From: Chalciporus piperatus
Lineage: Eukaryota > Basidiomycota > Agaricomycetes > Boletales > Boletaceae
DNA length: 64,000 nt
Direction: 5' to 3'
NCBI GenBank assembly: GCA_038093975.1
Contig: JBBPTG010000002.1
Span: forward strand, 1,139,561 to 1,203,560
This document shows positions 48,746 to 59,094 of the stretch, in pieces; within the stretch, counting starts at the first letter, position 1; every line of letters starts with the position of its first letter. The notes under the pieces are model-generated. The model saw only the letters and a program-made list of their open reading frames with translations. It made no database searches and was not told the origin of the DNA. Made by a program: the position numbers and the translations under genes.

Positions 48746-51700
48746 GTGCTTAATTCTGTTTCCATAATCCGATATCTTTCCGAAAACCCAGGACCACGTT
48801 TCATTCGCACGACGGATCGAGAACTAAAGCTATCTACTTCTATCGCTTCGCAACGACTTCCGTCTGCTTTCACACGCGCAGAAGCACTTCTTGATTCAGG
48901 AGCCAATGCTATCTTTGTTGATCGGAGATGGACTGATAAAGTCAAATTACCCCTCGTACAACTAAGACATCCACTTACGGTATACAACGTGGACGGAACA
49001 CATAACTCCGCTGGACAGATAACACGCTGTGCAGAAATCATTATCCATTTCAACGGACATCGTGAGAAGGCTATTGCTGAGGTCACTGATCTCGGAAAGA
49101 ATCAGATGATACTAGGATATGCATGGCTGAAGCAACACAATCCGGAGATAGACTGGAATAAAGGAACGGTCCACATGACTCGTTGTCCTTGGTCTTGTTC
49201 CGTCTTACGAGATAAACCACCGTTCGCACGTCAACTTGATGATGAAGAACGAAATTCTCTTCGTCACATTAATGCCGCAAAAAAGGATGCACCTGAACCG
49301 AAAACGGAAAAGACCCCGGGAGAGCTTGTTCCAAAAGAATACCACAAGTATATTCACCTGTTCAAGAAAAAGGAATCTGAATGCATGCCAACCCGTAAAC
49401 CGTGGGATCATGCAATAGACCTAAAAGACACCTATAAACCGAAAAGGGTCGTCTAATCCCACTCTCTGTCAGCGAACAGGAAGAAGTCAGCGCATTCATT
49501 GATGATCAGCTCAAGAAAGGATACATTCGTCCGTCCAAATCTGAGCAGACTTCTCCTGTGTTCTTCGTTCCTAAAAAGGATGGCAAGAAGCGCATGGTTC
49601 AGGATTATCGATATCTAAATGAACACACGGTGAAAAACAATTACCCGCTACCTCTCATTTCCCAATTAGTTGATAAACTGAAAGGCGCAAAACTGTTTTC
49701 CAAAATGGACTTGCGCTGGGGATACAACAACATCCGCATCAAGGAAGGAGATGAATCTAAAGCCGCATTTGTGTGCTTCCGTGGCGCCTTTGAACCCTTG
49801 GTCATGTACTTCGGATTATGCAATTCTCCCGCAACATTCCAGACCATGATGAACAACATCTTCTCGGATATGGAAGACGCTGTTGTTGTCTACATTGATG
49901 ACATCATGATCTTTACCAAATCCGACGACCCTGCTGTCCATGCCAAAATAGTCAAGGAAGTTCTTTGTCGCCTAGAAGAGAATGACCTTTTCGTCAAACC
50001 AGAGAAATGTGTCTTCCATACCAAAGAAGTAGAATTCTTGGGAATGACAATTACTCCCGAGGGAATCAGAATGGATGACGATAAGGTCAAGGCAATCACC
50101 GAATGGCCAACTCCAACAAATGTCAAAGGAGTCAGAAGCTTTCTTGGATTAGCAAACTTCTATCGCCGCTTCATTCAAGATTACGCCCAAGTGGCTAGAC
50201 CCTTGAATGACCTTACCAAGAAAGATGTGAAATTCGCATGGGAAGATGCACAGCGGAACACATTCAACACGTTGAAGAAGAAGTTCATCACCGCTCCCAT
50301 ACTCGCTTTCCCAGACAATGACAAATGCTTCCGTCTAGAATCAGACACATCTAATTACGCCACAGGTGCTGTTCTATCTATAGAACAAGGAGATAAATGG
50401 CATCCCGTCGTGTTCTCTTCCCACTCGATGTCACCAGAAGAACGCAACTACCCCATTGCGGATAAAGAGATGCTAAGCGTTATCAGAAGTCTAGAACAAT
50501 GGAGACATTATCTAGAAGGTTCCAAACACGAGTTTGAAATTTGGAACGATCACGCAAACCTTCAGTTCTTCATGACTCGACAAGATCTAAATCGACGCCA
50601 AGCACGCTGGTCTCAATATCTTAGCCGATTCAATTTCAAATGGGTACATAAGGCAGGTTCCCAAATGGGAAAAGCCGATGCTCTATCAAGAAGAGAAGAT
50701 CATGCAATCGGTGTTGAAGCAGATAACAAAGCCGTTCTTGTGATATCTCCAGATAGAATAGCTGCCACAACAACTGTTCAACTCTTAACCGATTCGGATC
50801 TGATCAAGGATAAAATCAGAAGAACAACCTTCAAAATACGTGAGACGGAAGTCATGAAACTTTGTAAAGAACACGGCATTTGTGAAGAATCTGATGGAAT
50901 TCTGATTGACAAGAAAGGACGATTATACATTCCTGAAGAAGAAGATCTCCGCATGGAAATTATCCGACTTCACCATGATACACCCGTTGCTGGACATCCC
51001 GGATATGAAAAGACAATTGAACTGCTCCAGCGCAGTTACACCTGGCCAGGAATGGCTACTCTCGTGAAAGACTATGTCTCACGCTGTGACAGATGTGCAC
51101 GTTTCAAAGGGATAAACTATGCTCCTTCTGGAAAACTTCATCCCCTTGAAGTTCCGGATCTTCCCTGGGAACACATCTCCGCAGATTTCACTACCGATTT
51201 GCCACTCTCGAATGGATTCTATTCTATTCTTGTCGTTGTTGACAGATTCTCCAAAGAAGTCGAATTTATTCCCTGCAATAAGACAGTCACCGCTCTCGAC
51301 ACCGCTCGTCTTTACCTGACCCATGTATGGAAACATCATGGACTTCCTAAAACCATCATATCGGACCGAGGTCCACAATTCGCATCACAAGTGATGAAAG
51401 ACATATGCAAACATCTTGGCATTACACCCAAACTCTCCACCGCCTTTCATCCACAAACTGATGGACAAACTGAACATATGAATCGAGATCTACAACAGTA
51501 TTTCTGTTTGTTCACATCTGAAAAACAAGAAGAATGGACTGATTGGTTACCAATTGCGCAATTCTCATACAACTCGAAGAAGCAAGCTTCTACATCCAAG
51601 GCACCTTTCAACGTCACACACAAATCTGATTGGACGGAACGCACTACGTTTGAAGCTTCCGCGTACCATGAAAATTCACCCCATCGTTAATGTTTCACGT

Positions 51701-51955
51701 GTCAAACCATATAAGGACAGGTTACGGAAGCAAACCGTTGACAAACCTGGGCCTGTGATTGTGACAAAAGACAGAGATGATGAATACGAGGTGGACTACA
51801 TCGTTGATTCTCGTTTACAGGGAAGAACCCTGAAATACCTCGTGCATTGGAAGGGCTACGCAGAATCTGATCAGACATGGGAACCAAGATCGAATCTCGA
51901 AAATGCACAGGCTGCATTAAGGGAATTCCACAAGATACACCCGTCTGCTCCGTGA
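48746..51955 (+). pseudogene. Pol of a Ty3/gypsy chromo-retrotransposon, frameshifted and internally deleted
   Basis: Domains in order: aspartic protease with DSGA (about 48893), reverse transcriptase with VYIDD (about 49890), RNase H with ESDTS, integrase with an HHCC zinc finger and the DDE residues (SADFTTD, SDRGPQF, HPQTDGQTEHMN), and a C-terminal chromodomain (YLVHWKGY) ending at 51955. The frame breaks once near 49450 between protease and reverse transcriptase, at an A/G run that looks one base short. It breaks again between the integrase core and the chromodomain near 51630-51690, where a stretch usual for the family is absent. The chromodomain places it in the chromovirus branch, whose integrases target heterochromatin. 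It is a decayed fungal element. Confidence 0.9.
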
Positions 51956-52072
51956 TTACTCCGCATGACTCAGAGTCTATTCGAGTCACTATTTCAGCCT
52001 TATGACGACCTAACGAGTCAGGTGAATGATGGACAAATCAATTGGTTAGATACCGTACCGGATACCGAAAAG

Positions 52073-52081
52073 GTATAAAAA
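52073..52081 (+). promoter_or_regulatory. TATA-like box before the extra 3' ORF
   Basis: GTATAAAAA lies about 62 bp before the ATG at 52143, in the gap between the chromodomain stop and this ORF. It could give the ORF its own transcript; this is inference from position and sequence only. Confidence 0.4.
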
Positions 52082-52142
52082 GACTGATGTTTTACGGTCT
52101 TCATTCCCACGGACTTTCTTCCCCAAACCACCATCATCATCA

Positions 52143-52745
52143 ATGGATTTGAATGACGTCTACGCTTGGGAGAGTGTCCTCCGCGACATCTTCATTCGAA
52201 ACTTCACTCGGGATCAAGGCAACTTTGTCCTCTCCCTCGTCTTTGCCATTTTCGTCATCAGCAACGGTTGGATTCTCCGCATGCTACTCCCCTCCCTCAT
52301 TGCCTTCATCGCCATTGTCGTCGTTACCATCGCCATTCAATATCTCATGTTCGCTCAAATGATCGTCACCAGACGGTCTACTTCTATTGAGGTTAACTGG
52401 GATTGGTCGACAAGATGGATGAAGCTCGTCGTATGGCACCCGGATCTGAGCAAGTGGGACAACGTGATAGAGGAACAGCCAGAAAACCCGGATCAGCAGG
52501 AATGGCCTACCAATTGGCCTGATCTCGCTAATCCTCCTATTGCCGACCCTGCACTCGTAGGTGCTCCCCACCCTATTCCTGTCGATGAAAATGATGGTAA
52601 TCCATTCGAACCACCAGCTACCTGGGTAAACAACAACCTTCAGGTCGCTGCTGCTCCACCACATCAGCAAAACTGCAAAAAGTCTGAAGTTACTGGAATG
52701 ACTGGATCAGTTAAATCAGTAGTCCAGTGGCCCAGTAACAAGTAG
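52143..52745 (+). CDS. Extra membrane-protein ORF of the retrotransposon, interrupted by E2
   Basis: A 200-codon frame lies between pol and the 3' LTR, where env genes sit in other retroelements. It has two adjacent hydrophobic segments at about residues 27-75 (around FVLSLVFAIFVISNGWIL and LLPSLIAFIAIVVVTIAI), then a hydrophilic Trp/Pro/Asp-rich domain. Foldback element E2 enters at codon 174 (position 52662); the last 27 codons are E2 sequence. Beyond E2 a short open frame in the fitting phase runs to a stop at 56163-56165, so the ORF was probably about 190 codons. No signal peptide, cleavage site or fusion peptide was recognised, so env-like describes position only. Function unknown. Confidence 0.7.
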   Translation: MDLNDVYAWESVLRDIFIRNFTRDQGNFVLSLVFAIFVISNGWILRMLLPSLIAFIAIVVVTIAIQYLMFAQMIVTRRSTSIEVNWDWSTRWMKLVVWHPDLSKWDNVIEEQPENPDQQEWPTNWPDLANPPIADPALVGAPHPIPVDENDGNPFEPPATWVNNNLQVAAAPPHQQNCKKSEVTGMTGSVKSVVQWPSNK

Positions 52746-53469
52746 TTTCAGTAGTTTCAGTAGTTTCAGTAACCTAGTCACCCAGTCATCAAGTAGTTTC
52801 AGTAGTCTTAGTAACCCAGTGGCCTAGTGGCCCAGTCATCCAGTCATTTCAGTAGCTTCAGTAGCTCAGTCATTCAGTCATCCAGTAGTCTCAGTAGTCT
52901 CAGTCATCCAGCAGCCCAGTCATCCAGTCATCCAGTCATTTCAGTAGTCTCAGTAGCTCAGTCATCCAGTCATTCAGTCATTTCAGTGGGCTCATTAGTC
53001 CAGTGGCCAAGTGTTCCAGTTATCCAGTAGTTCCAGTAACCCAGCAGCCCAGTCATCAAGTTATCCAGTTACTTCAGTAGTCTTAGTAGCCCAGTCATCA
53101 AGTTATCCAGTTACTTCAGTAGTCTCAGTAGCCCAGTCATTCAGTCATTCAGTCATCCAGTAGTTCCAGTAACCCAGCATCCCAGTCATCCAGTCATCCA
53201 GTCATCCAGTAGTTCCAGTAACCCAGCAGCCCAGTCATCCAATCATCCAGTCACTTCAGTAGTCTCAGTAGCTCAGTAGCCCAGTGTTCCAGTCATCCAG
53301 TTATCTCAGTAGCCTAGTAGCCCAGTGCCCTAGTCATCCAGCAATCCAGTTGTCTCATTACTCCAGTCATCCAGTATTCCAGTATTCCAGTAATCTAGTC
53401 ACTCAGTGGTTCAGTAATCCAGTCACTCCAGTCACCCCAGTCACATAAATCACATAAGTCACTCCAGTA

Positions 53470-53650
53470 ATCCAGTCACTCCAGTTAATCCAGTCACTTC
53501 AGTAATCCAGTCACTCAGTGGTCCAGTAATCCAGTCACTCCAGTCACTCCAGTCACTCCAGTCACTCCAGTCACTCCAGTCACTCCAGTCACTCCAGTCA
53601 CTCCAGTCACACAAGTCACTCCAGTAATCCAGTCACCTCAGTAATCCAGT
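53470..53650 (+). repeat. Regular GTCACTCCA repeat block in the E2 arm
   Basis: The most regular part of the E2 left arm: about ten nearly identical 9-bp units (CAGTCACTC) in a row at about 53530-53610. A counterpart of similar purity was not seen in the right arm, where 37-bp units (GGACCCCTGAGTGGCTGGGT type, about 55550-55750) are repeated five times. Confidence 0.75.
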
Positions 53651-53829
53651 CACTCCAGTAATCCAGTCATTCTGTGATCCAGTAATCCAGTCACTTCAGT
53701 CACACCAGTCATACCAGTTATCCAGTTACCCAGCCCTCAGCTCACCCAATCACTCCAGTACTACTCAGTCATCTAATAGAGTCATTCTAATTAGTGACAT
53801 TTTATAATCATTCATAGGATGGATTATAG

Positions 53830-54730
53830 CTAAAGTCCACAAAAATGTGTACTAAAAGTGTAGTTAACAATGTGGGAAAGGGTATTAGGATTGAGTGTAG
53901 TGAAGTGTACAAAAAAAGCGTAGTAAAAGTGTAGTTACAAGTGTGGGAAAGTATAGCTAGATTGAGTGAGCAAAATGTACAAAAAAGTGTAGTAAAAGTG
54001 TAGTAAAAGTGTGGGAAAGTGTGTAGTGATAGAGTGTAGCTAAAATGTACAAAAAAGCGTACTAAAAGTGTAGTCAAGAGTGTGGGAAAGTATAGCTAGA
54101 TTGAGTGTAGCAAAAGTGTACAAAAAAGCGTAGTAAAAGTGTAGTGAAATGTGTGGGAAAGTGTGTAGTGATAGAGTGTAGCTAAAATGTACAAAAAAGC
54201 GTACTAAAAGTGTAGTCAAGAGTGTGGGAAAGTATAGCTAGATTGAGTGTAGCAAAAGTGTACAAAAAAGCGTAGTAAAAGTGTAGTGAAATGTGTGGGA
54301 AAGTGTGTAGTGATAGAGTGTAGCTAAAATGTACAAAAAAGCGTACTAAAAGTGTAGTTACAAGTGTAGTGATTGAGTGTAGCAAAGTGTTACAAAAAAG
54401 CGTAGTAAAACTTGAATCAAATGTGTAGGAAAGTGTAGCTAGATTGAGTGTAGCAATAGTGTACAAAAATGCGTAGTAAATGTGTAGTTACAAGTGTGGG
54501 AAACTGTGGCTAGACTCAGTGTAGCAAAAGTGTAAAAAAAGTGTAGTAAATGTGTAGTTACAAGTGTGGGAAAGTGTATTAGGTTAGAGTGTAGCAAAAG
54601 TGTACAAAAAAGCGCAGTAAGTGTGTAGTTAAAAGTGTAGCAAAGTATGTGGAGATCAAACCTATTGAAAGTGTACAAAAAGGCATACACAAGTGTACAA
54701 AAAATATGGTAGCTATCTAGTGTAGGAGAT
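53830..54730 (-). repeat. TACAC-type minisatellite in E2
   Basis: Reverse complement of the array in E3: GTGTACAAAAAAGCGTAGTAAAAGTGTAG units with GTGTGGGAAAGTGTAGCTAGATTGAGTG variants. A higher-order unit of about 180 bp is visible (for example 54020-54200 against 54200-54380). Confidence 0.85.
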
Positions 54731-54878
54731 CCTAATAAAGTGTGGCTACATTTCCCTAATGCTCGGACTTGACAAAAAATCCGCGCGAAAAAGTCACGTG
54801 ACCAAGTTGAACTTGCCGCGCCACTTCTTCGAGTCTGTCTCACACCACTACACCACACCTCAACAACAACAGCAACAT

Positions 54879-55430
54879 GGCCGGCGAGGGCTCAACAGCC
54901 CTGCCGGCAATGCAAAGTGAGTTTCTACTCACTCACTGACCCACCCACTCATCTCACCAACAGCCACTCGAGTCTCCCCCACCCCCACCACCACCTCCGA
55001 GTCACCTTAACACCAACTCGAACAACACGGCCGGCGAGGGCTCAACAGCCCCGCCGGCCTTACTAGGTGAGTTTCCACTCCCCCACCACCACATCCTCAC
55101 CTCGAACATGCTACATAGCTGCTCGTGCCCCACCACCACCTCCCACCTTCAACACCCACTCGAACACGGCCGGCGAGGGCTCAACAGCCCCGCTGGCCTC
55201 ACTAGGTGAGTTCTCACTTACCCACCACCACATCCTCACCTCGAACATGCTACATAGCTGCTCGTGCCCCACCACCACCTCCCACCTTCAACACCCACTC
55301 GAACACGGCCGGCGAGGGCTCAACAGCCCCGCCGGCCTCACTAGGTGAGTTTTCACTTACCCACCACCACATCCTCACCTCGAACATGCTACATAGCTGC
55401 TCGTGCCCCACCACCACTTCCCACTGTAGC
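54879..55430 (+). repeat. Four GC-rich hairpin repeats in E2, period 139 bp
   Basis: Hairpins GCCGGCGAGGGCT-CAAC-AGCCCCGCCGGC (12-bp stem with one bulged A) occur near 54879, 55029, 55168 and 55307. Each is followed by CTAGGTGAGT or a similar donor-like sequence. The last three units repeat with a period of 139 bp. Confidence 0.85.
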
Positions 55431-56199
55431 ACCATACATGTACTAGTTAGACAGATATATTTCACATTTTTCCTGAACTCCTGAACTACATAAAGTGTGA
55501 AATAATTGTAAAATATAGTGAAATAGTAATTGGGTACTGGATTGCTGAACCCCTGAGTGGCTGGGTTACTGGAGTGACTGGATTACTGGACCCCTGAGTG
55601 GCTGGGTTACTGGAGTGACTGGATTACTGGACCCCTGAGTGGCTGGGTTACTGGAGTGACTGGATTACTGGACCCCTGAGTGGCTGGGTTACTGGAGTGA
55701 CTGGATTACTGGACCCCTGAGTGGCTGGGTTACTAGAGTGACTAGATTACTGGACCCCTGAGTGACTGGATTACTGGAGTGACTGGATGACTAGGATGAC
55801 TGTATAACTGGACTGGCTGGATTACTGAAGTGACTGGATGACTGGATTGACTGGACCACTGGACCACTGGACTACTGAAATGACTGGATAACTGGATAAC
55901 TGGATAACTGGATAACTGAGACTACTGAAATGACTGGATGACTGGATGACTGGACCACTGAGACAACTGAAATGTCTTCATGACTGGGCTAATGAACTAA
56001 TGAGATTACTGAAATGACTGGCTGACTGGATGACTGGGCAACTGAGCAACTGGCGTACTGGTTTAACTGATCCAGTCATTCCAGTAACTTCAGACTTTTT
56101 GCAGTGTTGCTGATGCAGCAAATGGAGTACCATGGATGAATCAAGCACCACTCGTAGAAACCTGATCGTCTAGGAATACGATCCATAGAGAGGGGGTAG

Positions 56200-56676
56200 T
56201 GTTACGAACGCTCCATTTCCTTATCCTAATCATCCCTACATTCCATTACGCTTACTAGGTTTCTCTTCGTTTCTTGGACTTAGTCGTTTCACTTTCTCTT
56301 TTGTTATCTTATCTTATCGCATCACGTGACTTACTTACATAAGCTAGGTCTAGACCTTCGCTTACTAACTGATGACTCACTGCTCACTCGTCAGCATCAG
56401 TCAGCATTACTCATCATATGACTCACGCTTACTCATTCCGCAGAAGAGCTAGTTACGCCATTGGCTAGTAGTCAGTATGAGTCATACCCAGTCACCTACG
56501 ATAAGGTTTAGTCACAACATGTACAAACACTGCCAATAGTATATAAACCCGGGTCGACAAGCACTGGACTCCCCAGTCTTGTTCTCCTGGAGTTTCCTCA
56601 TCGAACCTCCGCCAAGTTCATCGGCTCGCTATTGTCTAGTGTGAGTCTTAGCTCTTAGTTGAGTTGAGTCATTTCA
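56200..56676 (+). mobile_element. 3' LTR of the Ty3/gypsy element
   Basis: It begins TGTTACGAACGCTCC right after a purine-rich tract (AGAGAGGGGG) and ends GAGTCATTTCA. It contains CACGTGAC and a TATATAAA box near 56540. Its end coincides with an abrupt break in the Helitron frame, so the retroelement inserted there. Confidence 0.88.
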
Positions 56677-58749
56677 GCACGCCCATTTATTCGCGATGTT
56701 GGTAAGAACGGGGGCTACCTCCGCAAGTTCGCGACAGACGGACCAGTGAGAAGATGTCTTTGTTGAGAATGTAGACTGACGACTAACAGTATGCTTCTGG
56801 ATCATATTCCAGCAAACAAACGCAAAATTTGGATCATCCAAGAACGGCGAGTGATATTGACGCAGAAGACACTTCACTTGGGCTTCGAACGAAAGTTTTT
56901 GTGATGCCGAGCGTCCAGGATGGTGGAAACCACCGATACCCCACGGAAAGAGATGCGGAAAGAGAAACGACATCAGACCCGGATGACTGTCGCTCACATA
57001 TTCGGTTCCCGCCTGCGAGTTGAGGAACCGTTTGTGATCTAACGCGTAAGCCAACGCGTGCGCCTTCATCGAGTCTCAAGTTCGAGGGGAATGATCCCCT
57101 AGTGTGTATGCATGGTTCTCCATGACAATGTCATTCTGCACCTCAATCCAATCGCCACCAGATTCGTCCGCTTCGTCTGTCTCACCTGCATGTTCAACTT
57201 GCATGTACTGCAGCACTCCAACATCAAGCTCGGTGTCCGAAGGAACAAAAAGATCAGCCATGTTTTCCGGGGAAAACTCAACCCCACACGCCAAATACCA
57301 CTCATTTCGCAGAGTAAGAAATCTGATCATTGTCTCCACCTTCCGTTTGCTAACCAGAACCGGAGCAAACCTCTTGAGGTTATCCAACGTGGGTCTCTTT
57401 CCGCCGCCGGAGAACAAAACGCAAACGGTATCTCGGATATCATCCCCCCCTGGCAGCAAAAGGGCTCGCAACGGCCCGGGATCTTGAGGGAAGACAGCTA
57501 CGTTCCCTCTATTGAATCGTTGTGTGCATTCTTCCTTAATGTACCCACCGCGAGAACTGTGTCGCATAAAGTGGTGAGTGACCACCGAGGAGCGACAGCG
57601 GGAAACAAGTAAGATATCAAACGGGGACGCCGTTTGAAACGCCTCCGCGACGTCGCCTGGGAGTCGTTCGGGTCCATAATAAAGAAAATTTGCGAGCGCG
57701 TATTTGGGCTGGCATGGAGGACTCGCAGAGAGCGAATTAAAACATCGAGAGCAGGTTTGGAGAGGTGCCAAAGAAACAAGGGATGTCATTCCTTCAGAAC
57801 ATAGAATTGCTCGTCCGTAGAGCTCGATGTCGTACGAAACGGGTAACACATGGGATGGGAGACAATCATTGCGCAGCAACGTTAGAACTGGATGCGAGGG
57901 AGACAGTGATTTGATCTCCGACAGGGCAACCCCCCATCCACAAACCGCGCAGGCGGTCTCTACGAAGCGAGAAGGCTTCATACGATCTTGCCACTCGCGA
58001 ATTATGTCATGCTTCTCTTCAACTGTCTTCACAGTTGGAAAAACACTCCCAGGTTCGAAAACCGGCGCAGAGAAACCTGCGGTCTCTTGTGTGATCTCCA
58101 CTCCAACAGGAGGTTGAATATCCACAAGACGATGCATGCGTGCACGTTGATTTTCAACTCGACGGGCCCGATCCTCACTGGCAAGAACCTCAACCGGTTG
58201 AGGAGGGTGTAAATGAATCATCTGCACATTCTGTCGCCGGTGCATGATCTGCTGGAACAACAGGTATGCGGGTTGACAGTGGCAACATTGATGGAGTCGA
58301 AGTGCATCAACAAACCAAGACTGCCGGTACCGCGAATTATAATGGATTCCATGGAACGAAGCGAGAGACCGAAGATTGCTGACGGTGAAAAATTGGAATT
58401 GCTCAACAAGAGTAGAAACTCTATCTGCATGTACGAGCAGGAGGGGGCCAGACAGATAGATGGAACGCGGATCTAGCGGAGAGGAACGGAAATCGACAAA
58501 CTCGAAATCCTGCCGCAGCAGACCAAAGCTCGCAGTATGCTCCGTCAAACCGATCTCGGATTCAACGAGTTGACGAACGCCCTGCATTCTATGCCAAAAC
58601 TTATCAACCGAATTCCATGTGATCTTAAAAAGAAAAGGTAAACGTTTACTCACTGACTTCGACAACAGGAATGGCAGGCTAACGTGAAAGAGAACCTCAG
58701 AGAGAGGGAACAAGAGACGAAAGGGGCTGGTGACATGTTCCACTGACAC
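56677..58749 (-). pseudogene. Helitron Rep/helicase N-terminal part, truncated by the LTR
   Basis: A nearly 690-codon minus-strand frame is open apart from one in-frame TGA at 57078-57076. It shows the features of the N-terminal region of fungal Helitron proteins: a central Cys-rich segment (CAVCGWGV, CSRCFNSL), PKYALANFLYYG, and the stretch HPGLMSFLFPHLFPWGIGGF followed by FAFVCWNMIQKH that leads into the Rep domain. The rolling-circle Rep active site and helicase would lie further left but are cut off at 56677 by the LTR. The N-terminal Met is uncertain. It is a remnant, not functional. Confidence 0.75.
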
Positions 58750-58832
58750 CCCTCAGAGTGAGACATCTCAGAGGCGAGAAAGGAGGTCAGCCACCTATTG
58801 CAAAAGCTCCTATATCCATCGTAGCAGTGTGG

Positions 58833-59094
58833 GAGCTGGTTCAAGCAAAGAATCATGTGATCGACGTCTCCGAGATCTGAATGTTTTTCCGGTTGAGCAT
58901 GACATCATCGTGCTCAAGGATTTTTACAGTGACAACGGTGTCACAGTGTGACGATTAGCTTTGGAGCTGGTTTAAGCAAAGAATCATGTGATCGACGTCT
59001 CCGAGATCCGGATGTTTTTCCGGTTGAGCATGACATCATCGTGCTCAAGGATTTTTACAGTGACAACGGTGTCACAGTGTGACGAAAGTGTAGG
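58833..59094 (+). repeat. 131-bp direct duplication
   Basis: Two head-to-tail copies start GAGCTGGTT at 58833 and 58964, differ at only a few positions and end GTGTCACAGTGTGACGA. The unit contains a short inverted repeat (TGTCACAGTGTGACGA). No coding sense was recognised. Confidence 0.85.

Larger units (their letters stand above)
52662..56115. mobile_element. Foldback element E2 inserted in the retrotransposon
   Basis: The left end is CATCAGCAAAACTGCAAAAA at 52662, and the right end is the inverted counterpart (one base different early on) at 56115. The arms (about 52700-53790 and 55530-56090) are CCAGTCA-type minisatellite and its reverse complement. The core (about 53815-55435) has the TACAC minisatellite and four GC-rich hairpin repeats shared with E3. 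CA occurs on both outer flanks, consistent with a 2-bp target duplication. No transposase was seen. Confidence 0.85.

Noticed and set aside
52740..53790. Possible CRISPR array
   Set aside because: Short repeats without unique spacers in a eukaryotic genome; it is the minisatellite arm of foldback element E2.
53808..54858. Hydrophobic YTFTTLFCTF-type open frames suggesting membrane proteins
   Set aside because: They are translations of the TACAC-type minisatellite and change with every repeat variant.
55067..55484. Pro/Thr/Ser-rich repeat protein
   Set aside because: It is the 139-bp hairpin repeat read in frame; the period is not a multiple of three, so the frame differs in each unit.
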